Both the position numbers and the translations under genes were made by a program. Shown here in pieces: positions 47,070 through 56,644 of a stretch of 64,000 bases of DNA (positions are counted from its first letter, which is position 1; each line of letters begins with the position of its first letter). The notes under the pieces were generated by a model, which ran no database searches, was not told where the DNA came from, and saw only the letters and a program-made list of their open reading frames with translations. The DNA is from Paraburkholderia phytofirmans OLGA172 (lineage in GTDB: Bacteria; Pseudomonadota; Gammaproteobacteria; Burkholderiales; Burkholderiaceae), in NCBI RefSeq assembly GCF_001634365.1, contig NZ_CP014578.1:186001-250000 (forward strand). The letters run 5' to 3'.

Positions 47070-47836
47070 TTTGCTCGGCGCTTTGTTGTCTGTTTGCTTA
47101 CGGCGTTGGCCTTTCCTTGAATTGATATTGGTTTATTAGCGTTCGCCCCTGTGCGGGGCAGGCACTCACTTTCTTTGCCGCCGCAAAGAAAGTAAGCAAA
47201 GAAAGCGGCTCAAACCGCTAATGCTAAGCGGGCGCCGTGGTCTGCAAAGGGTAGTGGTGCATCTGGAATCGGTGTTCGCGCACCCTCAAGCGTCAGTGAC
47301 AAGGGCGTCATACTTCCGGCGGCGCTGCGCGCGCCGAAGAGTACTTCACAAAACCGACCACTACGTTTCCGCACTTGCATTTTTTGCACGGAACCTGTTT
47401 CGCTGCCGATACTGAAACCGCGCTGCACCCCGTTTCATCCGGTCTGCGAGTTTGCACTTTCATTCACTTGCGAAACTCGTCGTTGGGACACTTGGGCACC
47501 TCGCTGAGGCGAAGCCGATAGCCCCCACAGACTCGAACTGAAGCCCCTGGGTTTCCCATGCAGACCCGTCCGCGACGCACGCAGTGCGGAGTGGGAGCTG
47601 ATGACACCCTAGTCACTCAGGCGGGAAGGTGCGAGGGCCCGGATTCCAGATGCACCACTACCCCGTGCAGACCACGGTGCCCACTTAGCATTAGCGGTTT
47701 GAGCCGCTTTCTTTGCTTACTTTCTTTGCGGCGGCAAAGAAAGTGAGTGCCTGCCCCGCACAGGGGCGAACGCTAATAAACCAATATTAATTCAAGGAAA
47801 GGCCAACGCCGTAAGCAAACAGACAACAAAGCGCCG
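47070..47836. repeat. Large inverted repeat, arms about 213 bp, 342-bp centre
   Basis: The left arm (47070-47282) and right arm (47625-47836) are reverse complements at roughly 95 percent by eye. Both contain TTTGCTTACTTTCTTTGCGG, an internal small palindrome CTTTCTTTG/CAAAGAAAG, and CCCCTGTGCGGGGCAGGC-like sequence. The centre (47283-47624) has no recognisable gene. I recall such sequences as frequent unannotated repeats in Paraburkholderia. It lies between bioA and a convergent-side hydrolase. Confidence 0.88.
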
Positions 47837-47856
47837 AGCAGGCAAAAACCCTACCC

Positions 47857-49131
47857 TTAATTCCGACTAGCAATAGCCCGCCGATCACCGGCAGAACCAG
47901 CCGAAGAAGAATCCGCCGTCTGCGAAGACTGAGCTCCCCACACAACGGCGTTATCCACCGCATACAACCGGCAAGGTGCCGAACTCTGCTTCTGGCAATT
48001 AGCAATAGCAACCGACATTGGATCGTCGCCACCCTCGGCCCACGACCACGCACCCGTATCCGACACAGCAAAAGCCCGGCTTGGATACTGATGCAAAAAG
48101 TTGCGATAGCCGTTACGCCCGGCTTCATCGACAAACGGGACAGCGTTGACTGCGTCGACTGCGGCAAAGCCGCTCGCCTTCGGTGCTGAAGGATCATCGA
48201 CCCGATACTGCACTCCGGTAGGCATCCCCGCCCGAGCGAGGAAAGCCTCGACCGCAGGCCACCACACATGCACGCCATCGCGATCGCCCACGAGCCGATG
48301 CGCGTCATTCTTGTAGTTGCCGAAATCCACCATCTTCACGCTCGCGCCGTGCGCGGCATATGCGGCATACATGCCGGCCACCAGCGGCGCATTCCACACC
48401 GAATCGTTATCGCCATACAACCACAGCGACGGCACCTTCGCTTTCTCGCCATATGCGCCGAATGCGCGCGTCAGGTTGCCTTGCCAGTCGGTGCACGCGT
48501 CCTGCCGCAAACCGCCCGAGAAATTGATCAAGGCCCGCACGCCGGATGCAGCCTCGGGGCCGTAAGCCATCGTTGCCAGGCCGCCGTGCGAGGTGCCCGC
48601 CACCACAATGTGCGTCGCGTCCACATACGGCTGCTTCGACATGAAATCGATCGTCGCAGCCACGTCGCCAGCCTGGCCGACACCATTGCGTTCGACGTCG
48701 CAGCCATCCTGTTGATACGTGCCGTCCGAATGGCTGAAGCCCTGGCGGTTCGGCGCCACCACCACGTAGCCGCGGCGCACGAATTCACGCGCGAACGGCA
48801 ACGGGTCGCTGCGTTCCTGCATGCGCGGGTCGCCAGGAATCTTGCCGTGGTTGAAAACGATCATCGGAAACGGACCTGCGCCGTCCGGCTTGTAGATCGT
48901 CGTTTCGAGCGTGACCGTGCCGGCAGCGTCGACCGGCACGCGGATGATCTGTTCGTTGAGGCCGGCGGTGGGCAGATAGATGTCGTCGTCGAGCGCGATG
49001 CGCGGCACGTGCGCGCGGGTGAGGGGCCCTGCCTGGGGGTCGGCGAGCGGGTCGGCATGCGCGAGTGCGACAGCGCATATCGCCGTTGCACACGTCACCG
49101 CACACTTCGTCAGAACCTTGCTGAACACCAT
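47857..49131 (-). CDS. Secreted dienelactone-hydrolase-type alpha/beta hydrolase
   Basis: A 424-residue exported hydrolase. A signal peptide (about 1-26, ending ALAHA) precedes the mature protein. MIVFNHGKIPGDP gives the oxyanion region, VVAGTSHGGLATMAYG the nucleophilic serine, LWLYGDNDSVW the acid and DAHRLVGDRDG the histidine. It acts in the periplasm or outside on an unknown ester or peptide. The last 25 residues are Ser/Ala/Gly-rich and run close to the inverted repeat, which begins 21 bp downstream. Confidence 0.83.
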   Translation of the reverse strand: MVFSKVLTKCAVTCATAICAVALAHADPLADPQAGPLTRAHVPRIALDDDIYLPTAGLNEQIIRVPVDAAGTVTLETTIYKPDGAGPFPMIVFNHGKIPGDPRMQERSDPLPFAREFVRRGYVVVAPNRQGFSHSDGTYQQDGCDVERNGVGQAGDVAATIDFMSKQPYVDATHIVVAGTSHGGLATMAYGPEAASGVRALINFSGGLRQDACTDWQGNLTRAFGAYGEKAKVPSLWLYGDNDSVWNAPLVAGMYAAYAAHGASVKMVDFGNYKNDAHRLVGDRDGVHVWWPAVEAFLARAGMPTGVQYRVDDPSAPKASGFAAVDAVNAVPFVDEAGRNGYRNFLHQYPSRAFAVSDTGAWSWAEGGDDPMSVAIANCQKQSSAPCRLYAVDNAVVWGAQSSQTADSSSAGSAGDRRAIASRN

Positions 49132-49634
49132 TCACGCACCTGCCTTAAAAGCCTGCCCTGAACACCGTGACGCTATGTTTGCCGAATGTCATTTCTGACA
49201 CTTGCCTTTCATCGGCGTTTTCGACAAACAAAAACACACTCGCGTACGTAGTGCGCAAAGCGCACGCACGCTAATCGAGATCGCACGGGATGAACCCAAA
49301 CGGCCGACGCGACCCCACGCGCCGATGATGAGCGCCACACATGCTACCCGGAACCGCTGTCGAACCCTTACTGGTGGGCAATCGGCAGGGCGCCTGCGCA
49401 TCTTGCGGATCGGTATGGACCTATTCTCGCAATGTGACGTCACAAACCTACGGCCTCATCCTGGCACGACAATTTTGTTTTGCGCAATAAAGGAGAACCC
49501 GCGGCGCAATAATTGCCGCGTGCGGATCAAGGCGCGTATGCCCTCCCGAGACGCCGCAAAGTGCCTGTCGCACGGTGCTTGGTTGCACGAAGTAATGTGT
49601 CGCAACACACGCCTTGTGGTATCGAGCCAACACG
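49132..49634. other. Intergenic region, no gene recognised
   Basis: About 500 bp. The only notable site is a perfect 12-bp palindrome TGTGACGTCACA at 49433-49444, 300 bp upstream of the secreted hydrolase gene. Short frames have no protein character. Confidence 0.45.
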
Positions 49635-49658
49635 AAAAAAAAGCCCTCGTTTGAGGGC
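49635..49658 (-). terminator. Rho-independent terminator of the aceK-region gene run
   Basis: On the minus strand, GCCCTC pairs with GAGGGC around a four-base loop, followed by eight T. It lies 69 bp after the stop of the YchJ-like gene. Confidence 0.9.
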
Positions 49659-49726
49659 CATATGTGAGTGCCGTGCTATGTGCGTCGCAGCGTCGCTGCG
49701 TTGTGTAAGCCTGCGAAAGGTTTGGC

Positions 49727-50176
49727 TTATTCGCTCACGTCGCCATCCACATAGCGCCAGTGTCCGTCTTCGCCACGTAGAAAGCGGCTCAACTCGTGCA
49801 GCCGGTGGGCGCGGCCGCCTACCTTGTATCGTGCGACGAATTCAACGGTCGCGTGATCGGCGTCGGTTTCAGTGAAGGCCTTGATCTGCAGTCCGAGCCA
49901 ACGCGGCGCGTCGGGGGCGCCAGGGTCGGCGTCGAGATCCGTGGGGCAGGTGTGCGGCGCCCAGGTCGCGCGCAAATAATCCGTTGCGCCCACAACATAC
50001 GCGCTGTAACGCGAGCGCATCAGTTCGAGCGCGCGCGGCGCGGTTTCGCCGCCATCAATGTAGCGGCCGCAACATTGCGCGAAGCGGGGCGGTTTGGCGC
50101 CGCTCCGCCGATCGGGCGCGGCGGCGCCACATGGGCAGTCGGACGGTCGTTGCATTGACAACAATGGCTTATTCAT
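49727..50176 (-). CDS. YchJ/UPF0225-family SEC-C protein
   Basis: A 149-residue YchJ-like protein. CPCGAAAP near the N-terminus and RFAQCCGRYIDGG give the SEC-C-like zinc cysteines; RSRYSAYVVGATDYLRATW and HELSRFLRGEDGHWRYVDG are family blocks. Function unknown. I chose ATG 50176, eight bases after the acyl-CoA dehydrogenase stop. It is last in the minus-strand run. Confidence 0.87.
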   Translation of the reverse strand: MNKPLLSMQRPSDCPCGAAAPDRRSGAKPPRFAQCCGRYIDGGETAPRALELMRSRYSAYVVGATDYLRATWAPHTCPTDLDADPGAPDAPRWLGLQIKAFTETDADHATVEFVARYKVGGRAHRLHELSRFLRGEDGHWRYVDGDVSE

Positions 50177-50183
50177 CAAACTT

Positions 50184-51314
50184 TCAGCCAAGACCGCGTG
50201 CGATCAAAATTTTCTGGATGTCGCTGGTGCCTTCGTAAATCTGGCACACGCGGACATCGCGGTAGATGCGCTCCACGGGGAAGTCGCTCAGATAGCCGTA
50301 GCCGCCATGAATCTGCAGGGCTGCCGAGCAGATTCTCTCGGCGGCTTCCGAGGCGAACAGCTTGGCCATCGCGGCCTCGGTCAGGCAAGGCTGGCCGGCG
50401 TCTTTCAGCGAAGCCGCGTGCCAGATCAACTGGCGCGCGGCTTCGAGTTGGGTCGCCATATCGGCGAGACGGAATTGCACGGCCTGGTGCGAAAACAGCG
50501 GCTGCCCGAAGCTTTCGCGCTCCTTCGCATAGCCCAATGCCGCCTCGAACGCGGCGCGCGCCATGCCGACGCTCTGCGCCGCGATACCAATGCGCCCGCC
50601 TTCGAGCCCCGATAGCGCAATCCGATAGCCTTCACCTTCCGCGCCAATCAGATTCGTGGCCGGTACGCGGCAATCTTCAAAAATAATCTGGGCCGTGTCC
50701 GACGAATGCTGGCCAAGCTTCTCTTCGACTCGCGCGACGATGTACCCCTTCGTGTCGGTCGGCACGATAAACGCGCTGATGCCGCGCTTGCCCGCCGCCT
50801 TGTCGGTCACGGCCATGACGATCGCGACGTTGCCATTCTTGCCGCTCGTGATGAACTGTTTGACGCCATTCAACACGTAGGTGTCGCCGTCGCGTGTCGC
50901 GGTGGTGCGCAGCGCGGATGCGTCAGAACCCGCTTGCGGTTCGGTCAGACAAAACGCGCCGAGCATCTCGCCGCGCGCGAGCGGCGTGAGCCAGTCGCGT
51001 TTCTGCGCGTCGTTGCCATAGGTCAGCAGAATGCTGCACACCGGGCAGTTGTTGACGGAGATCGCGGTCGAGGTGCCGCCGTCGCCCGCCGCGATTTCTT
51101 CGAGGATCAGCGCGAGCGCCAGCGCGTCCATGCCGGCGCCGCCGTACGCTTCGGGCACCAGCACGCCATAGGCGCCGAGTTCGGCGAGCTGGTGGTGCAC
51201 GTCCTTTGGAAAGATGCGCTCGCGGTCCCATTGCGCCGCATGCGGGGTGACCGCTTCGCGGACGAATGTGCGCACCGCATCGCGGACCATCAGGTGATCC
51301 TGATCAAGCACCAT
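50184..51314 (-). CDS. Acyl-CoA dehydrogenase
   Basis: A 376-residue FAD enzyme introducing the alpha-beta double bond in acyl-Co[20 protein letters not shown] is the flavin-binding block, QVGMAR-like [14 protein letters not shown] the helix, [20 protein letters not shown] the C-terminal block, and YEGTSDIQ contains the catalytic glutamate of short-chain types. With the adjacent SDR and thiolase it suggests a fatty or branched-chain acyl-CoA unit. Substrate length is not evident. Confidence 0.93.
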   Translation of the reverse strand: MVLDQDHLMVRDAVRTFVREAVTPHAAQWDRERIFPKDVHHQLAELGAYGVLVPEAYGGAGMDALALALILEEIAAGDGGTSTAISVNNCPVCSILLTYGNDAQKRDWLTPLARGEMLGAFCLTEPQAGSDASALRTTATRDGDTYVLNGVKQFITSGKNGNVAIVMAVTDKAAGKRGISAFIVPTDTKGYIVARVEEKLGQHSSDTAQIIFEDCRVPATNLIGAEGEGYRIALSGLEGGRIGIAAQSVGMARAAFEAALGYAKERESFGQPLFSHQAVQFRLADMATQLEAARQLIWHAASLKDAGQPCLTEAAMAKLFASEAAERICSAALQIHGGYGYLSDFPVERIYRDVRVCQIYEGTSDIQKILIARGLG

Positions 51315-51350
51315 GGTTCGGTCTCCTCGTTAGTCTCCCCATCTGTTTCC

Positions 51351-52028
51351 TCACCAGTCGAGCGCCGTGCCGTCGTATTGATAGAAGCGGCCGTTGAACG
51401 CTTCGCGCGCGGCCGCAGCCTGGGCGAGCACTTCGCGCATGCCGGTCACGCTCCGTGCAGGATCGATTGCCGCCTGAGCGCCGCCCATGTCGGTGCGCAC
51501 CCAGCCAGGGTGCAGCGAAATACACGTTGCGCGCATGGTATCCAGCGAGGCGACTTTCAGTGCGTCGTTGAGCGCCGCCTTGCTCGCGCGGTACAGCCAG
51601 CCGGTCGTGCCGCTTGCGTCGCCGATGCTACCCATCTTGCTCGAAATCACCGCGAACACACCGCCGGCTTGTTCGACGAGCGGCAGCAGGATCGGCATCA
51701 ACTGCATCGGACCGCGCACGTTGGTGTGCATGACCTGGTCGAAGTCTTCGGCCGTGATCGTTTCGATGTCCTCGGTGCGCGGGCCGTACACGCCCGATAC
51801 CAGCACCGCCGCGTCGAGCTGTTCGCCGTCGAGCTTCCAGCCGAGCGCTGCGATTTCTTCGGGCGCGGTGACGTCGAGTGAAAAGGTCTCGGCGCCGAGC
51901 GCCTTCAGCGCGTCGAGCGCGACGCTGTCGCGCGCGGTGGCGAGCACGCGCCAGCCGCTTTTCTTGTACTGCCGCACGAACTCCTGGCCGATGCCGCGCG
52001 ATGCACCGACGATCAACACTGTCTTCAT
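51351..52028 (-). CDS. Short-chain dehydrogenase/reductase
   Basis: A 225-residue SDR. The NAD(P)-binding motif is GASRGIGQ, and the active-site YRASKAA supplies Tyr/Lys with SSKMGS upstream. LHPGWVRTDMGG follows. Similar in size and C-terminus to CsgA-like SDRs. It lies between thiolase and acyl-CoA dehydrogenase genes, suggesting an acyl-CoA or other keto substrate. Confidence 0.88.
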   Translation of the reverse strand: MKTVLIVGASRGIGQEFVRQYKKSGWRVLATARDSVALDALKALGAETFSLDVTAPEEIAALGWKLDGEQLDAAVLVSGVYGPRTEDIETITAEDFDQVMHTNVRGPMQLMPILLPLVEQAGGVFAVISSKMGSIGDASGTTGWLYRASKAALNDALKVASLDTMRATCISLHPGWVRTDMGGAQAAIDPARSVTGMREVLAQAAAAREAFNGRFYQYDGTALDW

Positions 52029-52067
52029 CGAATCACCTCAAGCTCTCCAACGCCGAAAAACTGTGCA

Positions 52068-53261
52068 TCAAACCAGTTCAATGCCCATCGCGGTCGCTTC
52101 GCCACCGCCGATGCATAGCGTCGCGACGCCGCGCTTGAGACCGCGCTTTTTCAACGCGCCGATCAGCGTGACGAGAATGCGCGCGCCCGATGCGCCGATG
52201 GGATGGCCGAGTGCACAGGCGCCGCCGTTCACGTTGACCTTGTCATGCGGCAGATGATGTTCCTTCATCGCGGCCATCGTCACCACCGCGAACGCCTCGT
52301 TGATTTCATACAGATCCACTTCGTCGGCGCGCCAGCCGTTTTTCTCGAACAGCTTGCGAATCGCGCCGACCGGCGCGGTGGTGAACTTCGCCGGTTCCTG
52401 CGCGAAGGTGGAGTGGCCGACCACGCGAGCAAGCGGTTCGACACCGAGACGCTTCGCGGTCGATTCACTCATCATTACAAGCGCCGCGGCGCCGTCGGAA
52501 ATCGATGACGAGTTCGCCGCCGTCACCGTGCCGGTTTTGCTAAACGCGGGCTTGAGCGTCGGAATCTTGTCGAGGTTCGCTTTGAACGGTTGTTCATCGT
52601 GATCGATGGTCACGTCGCCCTTGCGGCTTTCCACCTTCACCGGCGCGATTTCCCATGTAAACGAGCCGTCTTCATTCGCGCGCTTCGCCCGATTCAGGGA
52701 CTCGACGGCGAACGCATCCTGCGCTTCGCGCGTGAAGTCGAACGACGCCGCGCACTCCTCGGCGAAGGTACCCATCAAACGGCCCTTTTCGTAGGCGTCT
52801 TCGAGACCGTCGCAGAACATGTGGTCGATCACCTGGCCGTGGCCCATGCGCATGCCACTACGCGCCTTCGGCAGCAGGTACGGCGCGTTGCTCATGCTCT
52901 CCATGCCCCCCGCGACGATCACGTCGGCCGAGCCCGCGGCCAGCATGTCGTGCGCGAACATCGCCGCGCGCATGCCGGAGCCGCACATCTTGTTGACCGT
53001 GGTGCTGCCGGTGGCGAGCGGCAAGCCGGCGCCGAGTGCGGCCTGGCGCGCGGGCGCCTGGCCGAGGCCGGCGGGCAGCACGCAACCCATCACCACTTCG
53101 TCGATCTGCTCGGGTTTCAACCCGGCGCGTTGCACCGCGGCTTCGATTGCAATCGAGCCCAACTGCGGCGCGGTGAGCGAAGCGAAATCGCCCTGAAATG
53201 CCGCCATCGGCGTGCGGGCCACACCGACGATCACGATCGGATCAGATTTTGTCTCACTCAT
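52068..53261 (-). CDS. Acetyl-CoA acetyltransferase (thiolase)
   Basis: A thiolase of about 397 residues that condenses or cleaves acetoacetyl-CoA. NKMCGSGMRAAM contains the nucleophilic cysteine, NVNGGACALGHPIGASGAR the histidine, and TLCIGGGEATAMG the second cysteine. I prefer the ATG at 53261 (MSETKSDP), with GAGG upstream and 7 bp after the carbonic anhydrase stop; an in-frame ATG at 53276 overlaps that gene. Confidence 0.94.
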   Translation of the reverse strand: MSETKSDPIVIVGVARTPMAAFQGDFASLTAPQLGSIAIEAAVQRAGLKPEQIDEVVMGCVLPAGLGQAPARQAALGAGLPLATGSTTVNKMCGSGMRAAMFAHDMLAAGSADVIVAGGMESMSNAPYLLPKARSGMRMGHGQVIDHMFCDGLEDAYEKGRLMGTFAEECAASFDFTREAQDAFAVESLNRAKRANEDGSFTWEIAPVKVESRKGDVTIDHDEQPFKANLDKIPTLKPAFSKTGTVTAANSSSISDGAAALVMMSESTAKRLGVEPLARVVGHSTFAQEPAKFTTAPVGAIRKLFEKNGWRADEVDLYEINEAFAVVTMAAMKEHHLPHDKVNVNGGACALGHPIGASGARILVTLIGALKKRGLKRGVATLCIGGGEATAMGIELV

Positions 53262-53268
53262 GCTTGCC

Positions 53269-54045
53269 TCACTCATGTTTAAGTTCATTGATCACACCTT
53301 CGACGATGGCCGGCACCTCGCCGAGCTGGGCCGCATCGGCGGCGACCATGTCGTTGTCCGCTTTGTGCGCGCCGCTGGCCGACACGGCAGCGACGCAGCT
53401 CTTATAGGCCGCATCTAGCGCGGCAGGGTCGCTAATCGTCATGCCGAGGTTGCGCACCTTGCCGTCGTGCACGCCATACACCCAGCCATGCACGGTCAGT
53501 TCCTGGCCGCGCGCCCACGCGTCGTTGACGATGGTGGTCCGGCATACGTTCATGACCTGTTCGATTGCGTTCAACTCGACCAGACGCCGATGGCGCGCCT
53601 CGCCAAGCGGCCACTCTTCGATCAGCGCGGCGTGCTTGGTGCGCACGTCCTGCACGTGATGCAGCCAGTTGTCCGCGAGACCCACGCGTCGGCCGTGCAG
53701 CGCCGCGGCGACACCCGAGCAGCCATAATGACCTACCACCATGATGTGCTTGACCTTCAGCAGATCGACGGCGAACTGGATCACCGACAGGCAGTTCAGA
53801 TCCGTATGCACCACCACGTTGGCGATATTTCTGTGCACGAACACTTCGCCAGGCGGCAGGCCGATGATCTGATTGGCCGGCACGCGTGAATCGGAGCAGC
53901 CGATCCATAGATATTCGGGTGTCTGCTGGTGCGCGAGGCGCGAAAAGTACTCCGGATCTTCGGACAGCTTGCGGGTCACCCATGCGTCGTTGTTGTCGAA
54001 TAGATGAGCAAGCGGATTGGCAGCGGGAGAAGCGTTCGTATTCAT
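53269..54045 (-). CDS. can: Beta-class carbonic anhydrase
   Basis: A 258-residue zinc enzyme interconverting CO2 and bicarbonate. WIGCSDSRVPANQI supplies a zinc cysteine and the Asp/Arg dyad, and VVGHYGCSGVAAAL the zinc His and Cys. PGEVFVHRNIANVV and VHGWVYGVHDGKV are typical of Can. The ATG at 54045 starts MNTNASPAAN; the frame to 54174 has no similarity. It lies between aceK and the thiolase gene. Confidence 0.94.
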   Translation of the reverse strand: MNTNASPAANPLAHLFDNNDAWVTRKLSEDPEYFSRLAHQQTPEYLWIGCSDSRVPANQIIGLPPGEVFVHRNIANVVVHTDLNCLSVIQFAVDLLKVKHIMVVGHYGCSGVAAALHGRRVGLADNWLHHVQDVRTKHAALIEEWPLGEARHRRLVELNAIEQVMNVCRTTIVNDAWARGQELTVHGWVYGVHDGKVRNLGMTISDPAALDAAYKSCVAAVSASGAHKADNDMVAADAAQLGEVPAIVEGVINELKHE

Positions 54046-54148
54046 GGTGAGTCTGGGCGGTTGCTCGACCGATTGACCGGTCGATGTCGTTACATAAGGT
54101 TCGGACGATGCATTCAACGATGCGGGCGGCGCATGCGGCGCATGAGGT

Positions 54149-55978
54149 TTAAGCCACGCGCACGGTGCGTTCATCTGCCTGGTTCTCCGATGGTCCGGAC
54201 GCCGTATCGGCGAATCGTTCCGGATAGCGGATGCGGAAGCGCACGCTGCTGTCGTACGGGAAAAAGTCGGGCAGTTCGCCTTTTAATAGTTGATCCTTGT
54301 GCCGTTGCCATAGCGCCGGATCGAAGAAGTCCGCGTGATGCTGCATGAAGGATCGGCGCACGCGCGGGTCGCCGAGCAAAAACGTGCCGTAGGTCTCAGG
54401 GAAAATGTCGTGCGGGCCGACCGAGTACCACGGCTCGCCCGACATTTCGTCTTCCTCGTTACGTGGCGCCGGCACCGCGCGCACGTTGCATTCCGTCAGG
54501 TATTCGATTTCATCGTAGTCGTAGAACACGACGCGGCCATGGCGCGTCACGCCGAAGTTCTTGTACAGCATGTCGCCAGGGAAGATGTTCGCCTGCATCA
54601 ATTCCTTGATCGCGTTGCCGTATTCCTTGATGCCGTGATCGATGTCGTCGTCGCTGCCGCTTTGCAGGAACAGATTGAGCGGCACCATCCGGCGTTCGAT
54701 GTACATGTGGCGAATCACCAGGTTGTCGCCGTCGTGTTCGATCAAGGACGGGACTTCCTTTTCGAGTTCGCGCACGAGCGCTTCGTCGAGCCGCGAAATG
54801 GGTAGCGCCACGCTCGAATATTCGAGCGTGTCGGCCATGCGGCCCAGCCGGTCATGCCGTTTGACGAGCTGATACTTTCCCTTGATCTGCTCGCGCGTGG
54901 TTTCCTTCGGCGGCGGGAAGTGATCTTTGATCAGCTTGAATACGTACGGAAACGACGGCAATGTAAACACCAGCATCACGAGCCCTTTGATGCCGGGCGC
55001 GATGATGAACTGATCGCTGGAGTGCTTCAGATGGTGCAGCAGATCGCGATAGAACAGATTCTTGCCCTGCTTCTGCAAACCCACCGACGTATAGATTTCC
55101 GCCTTCGGTTTGCCCTGCATGATCGTGCCGAGAAATTCGACGTAGGCGGAGGGCACTTCCATGTCCACCAGGAAATACGAATGCGAGAAGCTGAAGATGA
55201 TCAGCAACTGATCGCGTTTGAGCAGCACGGTATCGAGTGCAAGCACGCCGGGCTTCACATGGCGCAGCGGCACCGCGAACGGCAACAGCATATCGCCGTT
55301 GATGATCCGTCCAACGATATACGCCGAGTTGTTCCGATAAAACAGCGACGAGAGCACGTGAATCTGGAAGTTGGGCGCTTCGTCGAACACGCCGAACGCG
55401 TCGTAGATCGCCTGCATCACGCATGCAACGTCGCGCGTCAGATCCTCAAACGGCGGTTCCAGCTGGAAATTGGTGACGATGCGCTCGAGCGTGGCGGCAA
55501 GACCGTCCTTGCCGGGGTAGTACGCGCGATAGGTCGGCTTCGCCGCCGGTTCGTCGTTCTCGATGTACTCAGTCGAGATCGCCGGACGCACGAAAATGAA
55601 GTCGTTGCTGAAGTACGAACGGTGCAGGATCTTGCAGCACACCGAATTGAAGAACGTCTCCGCGCACTCGGGCTGGCGGTGCGTGGTCAGGAGGCCGATG
55701 TAGTGGAGCTTGATCTGCTGCCATACTTCGTCGTCGATATTCTCGGCGTCGTATTCGTCTTCGAGCAGTTCGACGCATTCCTCGACGCGATCGTCGTATG
55801 AGGTAATGCGCTCGCGCGCCAGGGTTTGCAGGCCATGCCAGTCGGCAGCTTCGAAGAGCGATTTGGCATGGATCGCGGCGTCGCGGAAGATCCGGTAGTG
55901 CCGATCGAATCCTTCGAGCATCGTCTGCGCGACGTCAAAGCCGATCTGCGACGACAACAGTTTGGGGAAGTGATTCAT
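54149..55978 (-). CDS. aceK: Isocitrate dehydrogenase kinase/phosphatase
   Basis: A 609-residue AceK, which phosphorylates and dephosphorylates isocitrate dehydrogenase to direct carbon to the glyoxylate shunt. The ATP site is [20 protein letters not shown]; the catalytic region includes [20 protein letters not shown] and [13 protein letters not shown]. Length is normal for the family. In E. coli aceK sits with aceBA; here it is beside carbonic anhydrase and acyl-CoA genes, as in other Burkholderia as far as I recall. Confidence 0.96.
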   Translation of the reverse strand: MNHFPKLLSSQIGFDVAQTMLEGFDRHYRIFRDAAIHAKSLFEAADWHGLQTLARERITSYDDRVEECVELLEDEYDAENIDDEVWQQIKLHYIGLLTTHRQPECAETFFNSVCCKILHRSYFSNDFIFVRPAISTEYIENDEPAAKPTYRAYYPGKDGLAATLERIVTNFQLEPPFEDLTRDVACVMQAIYDAFGVFDEAPNFQIHVLSSLFYRNNSAYIVGRIINGDMLLPFAVPLRHVKPGVLALDTVLLKRDQLLIIFSFSHSYFLVDMEVPSAYVEFLGTIMQGKPKAEIYTSVGLQKQGKNLFYRDLLHHLKHSSDQFIIAPGIKGLVMLVFTLPSFPYVFKLIKDHFPPPKETTREQIKGKYQLVKRHDRLGRMADTLEYSSVALPISRLDEALVRELEKEVPSLIEHDGDNLVIRHMYIERRMVPLNLFLQSGSDDDIDHGIKEYGNAIKELMQANIFPGDMLYKNFGVTRHGRVVFYDYDEIEYLTECNVRAVPAPRNEEDEMSGEPWYSVGPHDIFPETYGTFLLGDPRVRRSFMQHHADFFDPALWQRHKDQLLKGELPDFFPYDSSVRFRIRYPERFADTASGPSENQADERTVRVA

Positions 55979-56051
55979 GTCGACCGTGCATTCATCCCAT
56001 GTCGTGAAGACACCCGTGATTGTATCGTCCGGGTGGGCTTAGGCGGACCTC

Positions 56052-56456
56052 TTAAGCGGACCTGGTTTCGCGTGCGCCGCTTTCCAGCAGCGCGCGCGCC
56101 TGGGCTTCGTATTGCGCGAGGTCTTCGAGCGTCGCGTTCAGATCTTCCAGTTGACGTTCGAGCACGTCGCGATGGCGCGCCACCGTGGCAAGGAAGGCGT
56201 GCAATTGCGGCACGGTGTCGGTTGGCGACTCATAGACATCGAGCAGATCGCGGATTTCCGACAGCGTGAAGCCGAGCCGCTTGCCGCGCAGGGTGAGCTT
56301 CAGGCGGGTTCGGTCGCGGCCCGAATAGACGCGCCGCAAGCCGCTCGAACCCTCACGGCTGGGCGAGAGTAAACCCTGGTCTTCATAGAAGCGGATCGCC
56401 CGAGGCGTGACGTCGAATTCGCGCGCGAGCTCGGTGATCGTGTATTGCGTGTTCAT
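56052..56456 (-). CDS. MerR-family regulator (LiuR-like)
   Basis: A 134-residue MerR-type regulator. The HTH is YTITELAREFDVTPRAIRFY, followed by EDQGLLSPSREG and a C-terminal coiled coil (about 80-125). It lacks metal-binding cysteines, and the sequence resembles LiuR, the regulator of leucine/isovalerate use. It is divergent from the MBL gene at 56645 and heads the aceK run. An imperfect palindrome at 56501-56518 could be its operator. Confidence 0.87.
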   Translation of the reverse strand: MNTQYTITELAREFDVTPRAIRFYEDQGLLSPSREGSSGLRRVYSGRDRTRLKLTLRGKRLGFTLSEIRDLLDVYESPTDTVPQLHAFLATVARHRDVLERQLEDLNATLEDLAQYEAQARALLESGARETRSA

Positions 56457-56500
56457 CGGGGCATTCCGTGACCGGGCAGAAAATCGGATTGAACGATAGA

Positions 56501-56518
56501 ATCGACGTTTACGTTATC
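56501..56518. promoter_or_regulatory. Candidate MerR/LiuR operator
   Basis: In the divergent region, GACGTTTACGTTATCGTC has GACG...CGTC ends and a TTTACGT core, similar to MerR/LiuR-type sites. It is the only such site in the 188-bp gap. Confidence 0.4.
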
Positions 56519-56644
56519 GTCAACTTGATCGAAACGCAACTACGGCGCAATACGGCACCGGTATGTCCTGACCGGGCCGCAACCACGTCGTCCGGCATCG
56601 CATACCTCGCCATGCCGGACGGCCGACGGAGGAAGACAACCACA

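Noticed and set aside
49433..49444. TGTGACGTCACA as a CRP-binding site
   Set aside because: CRP half-sites TGTGA and TCACA need six bases between them; here there are only two. It is also 300 bp from the nearest start codon.
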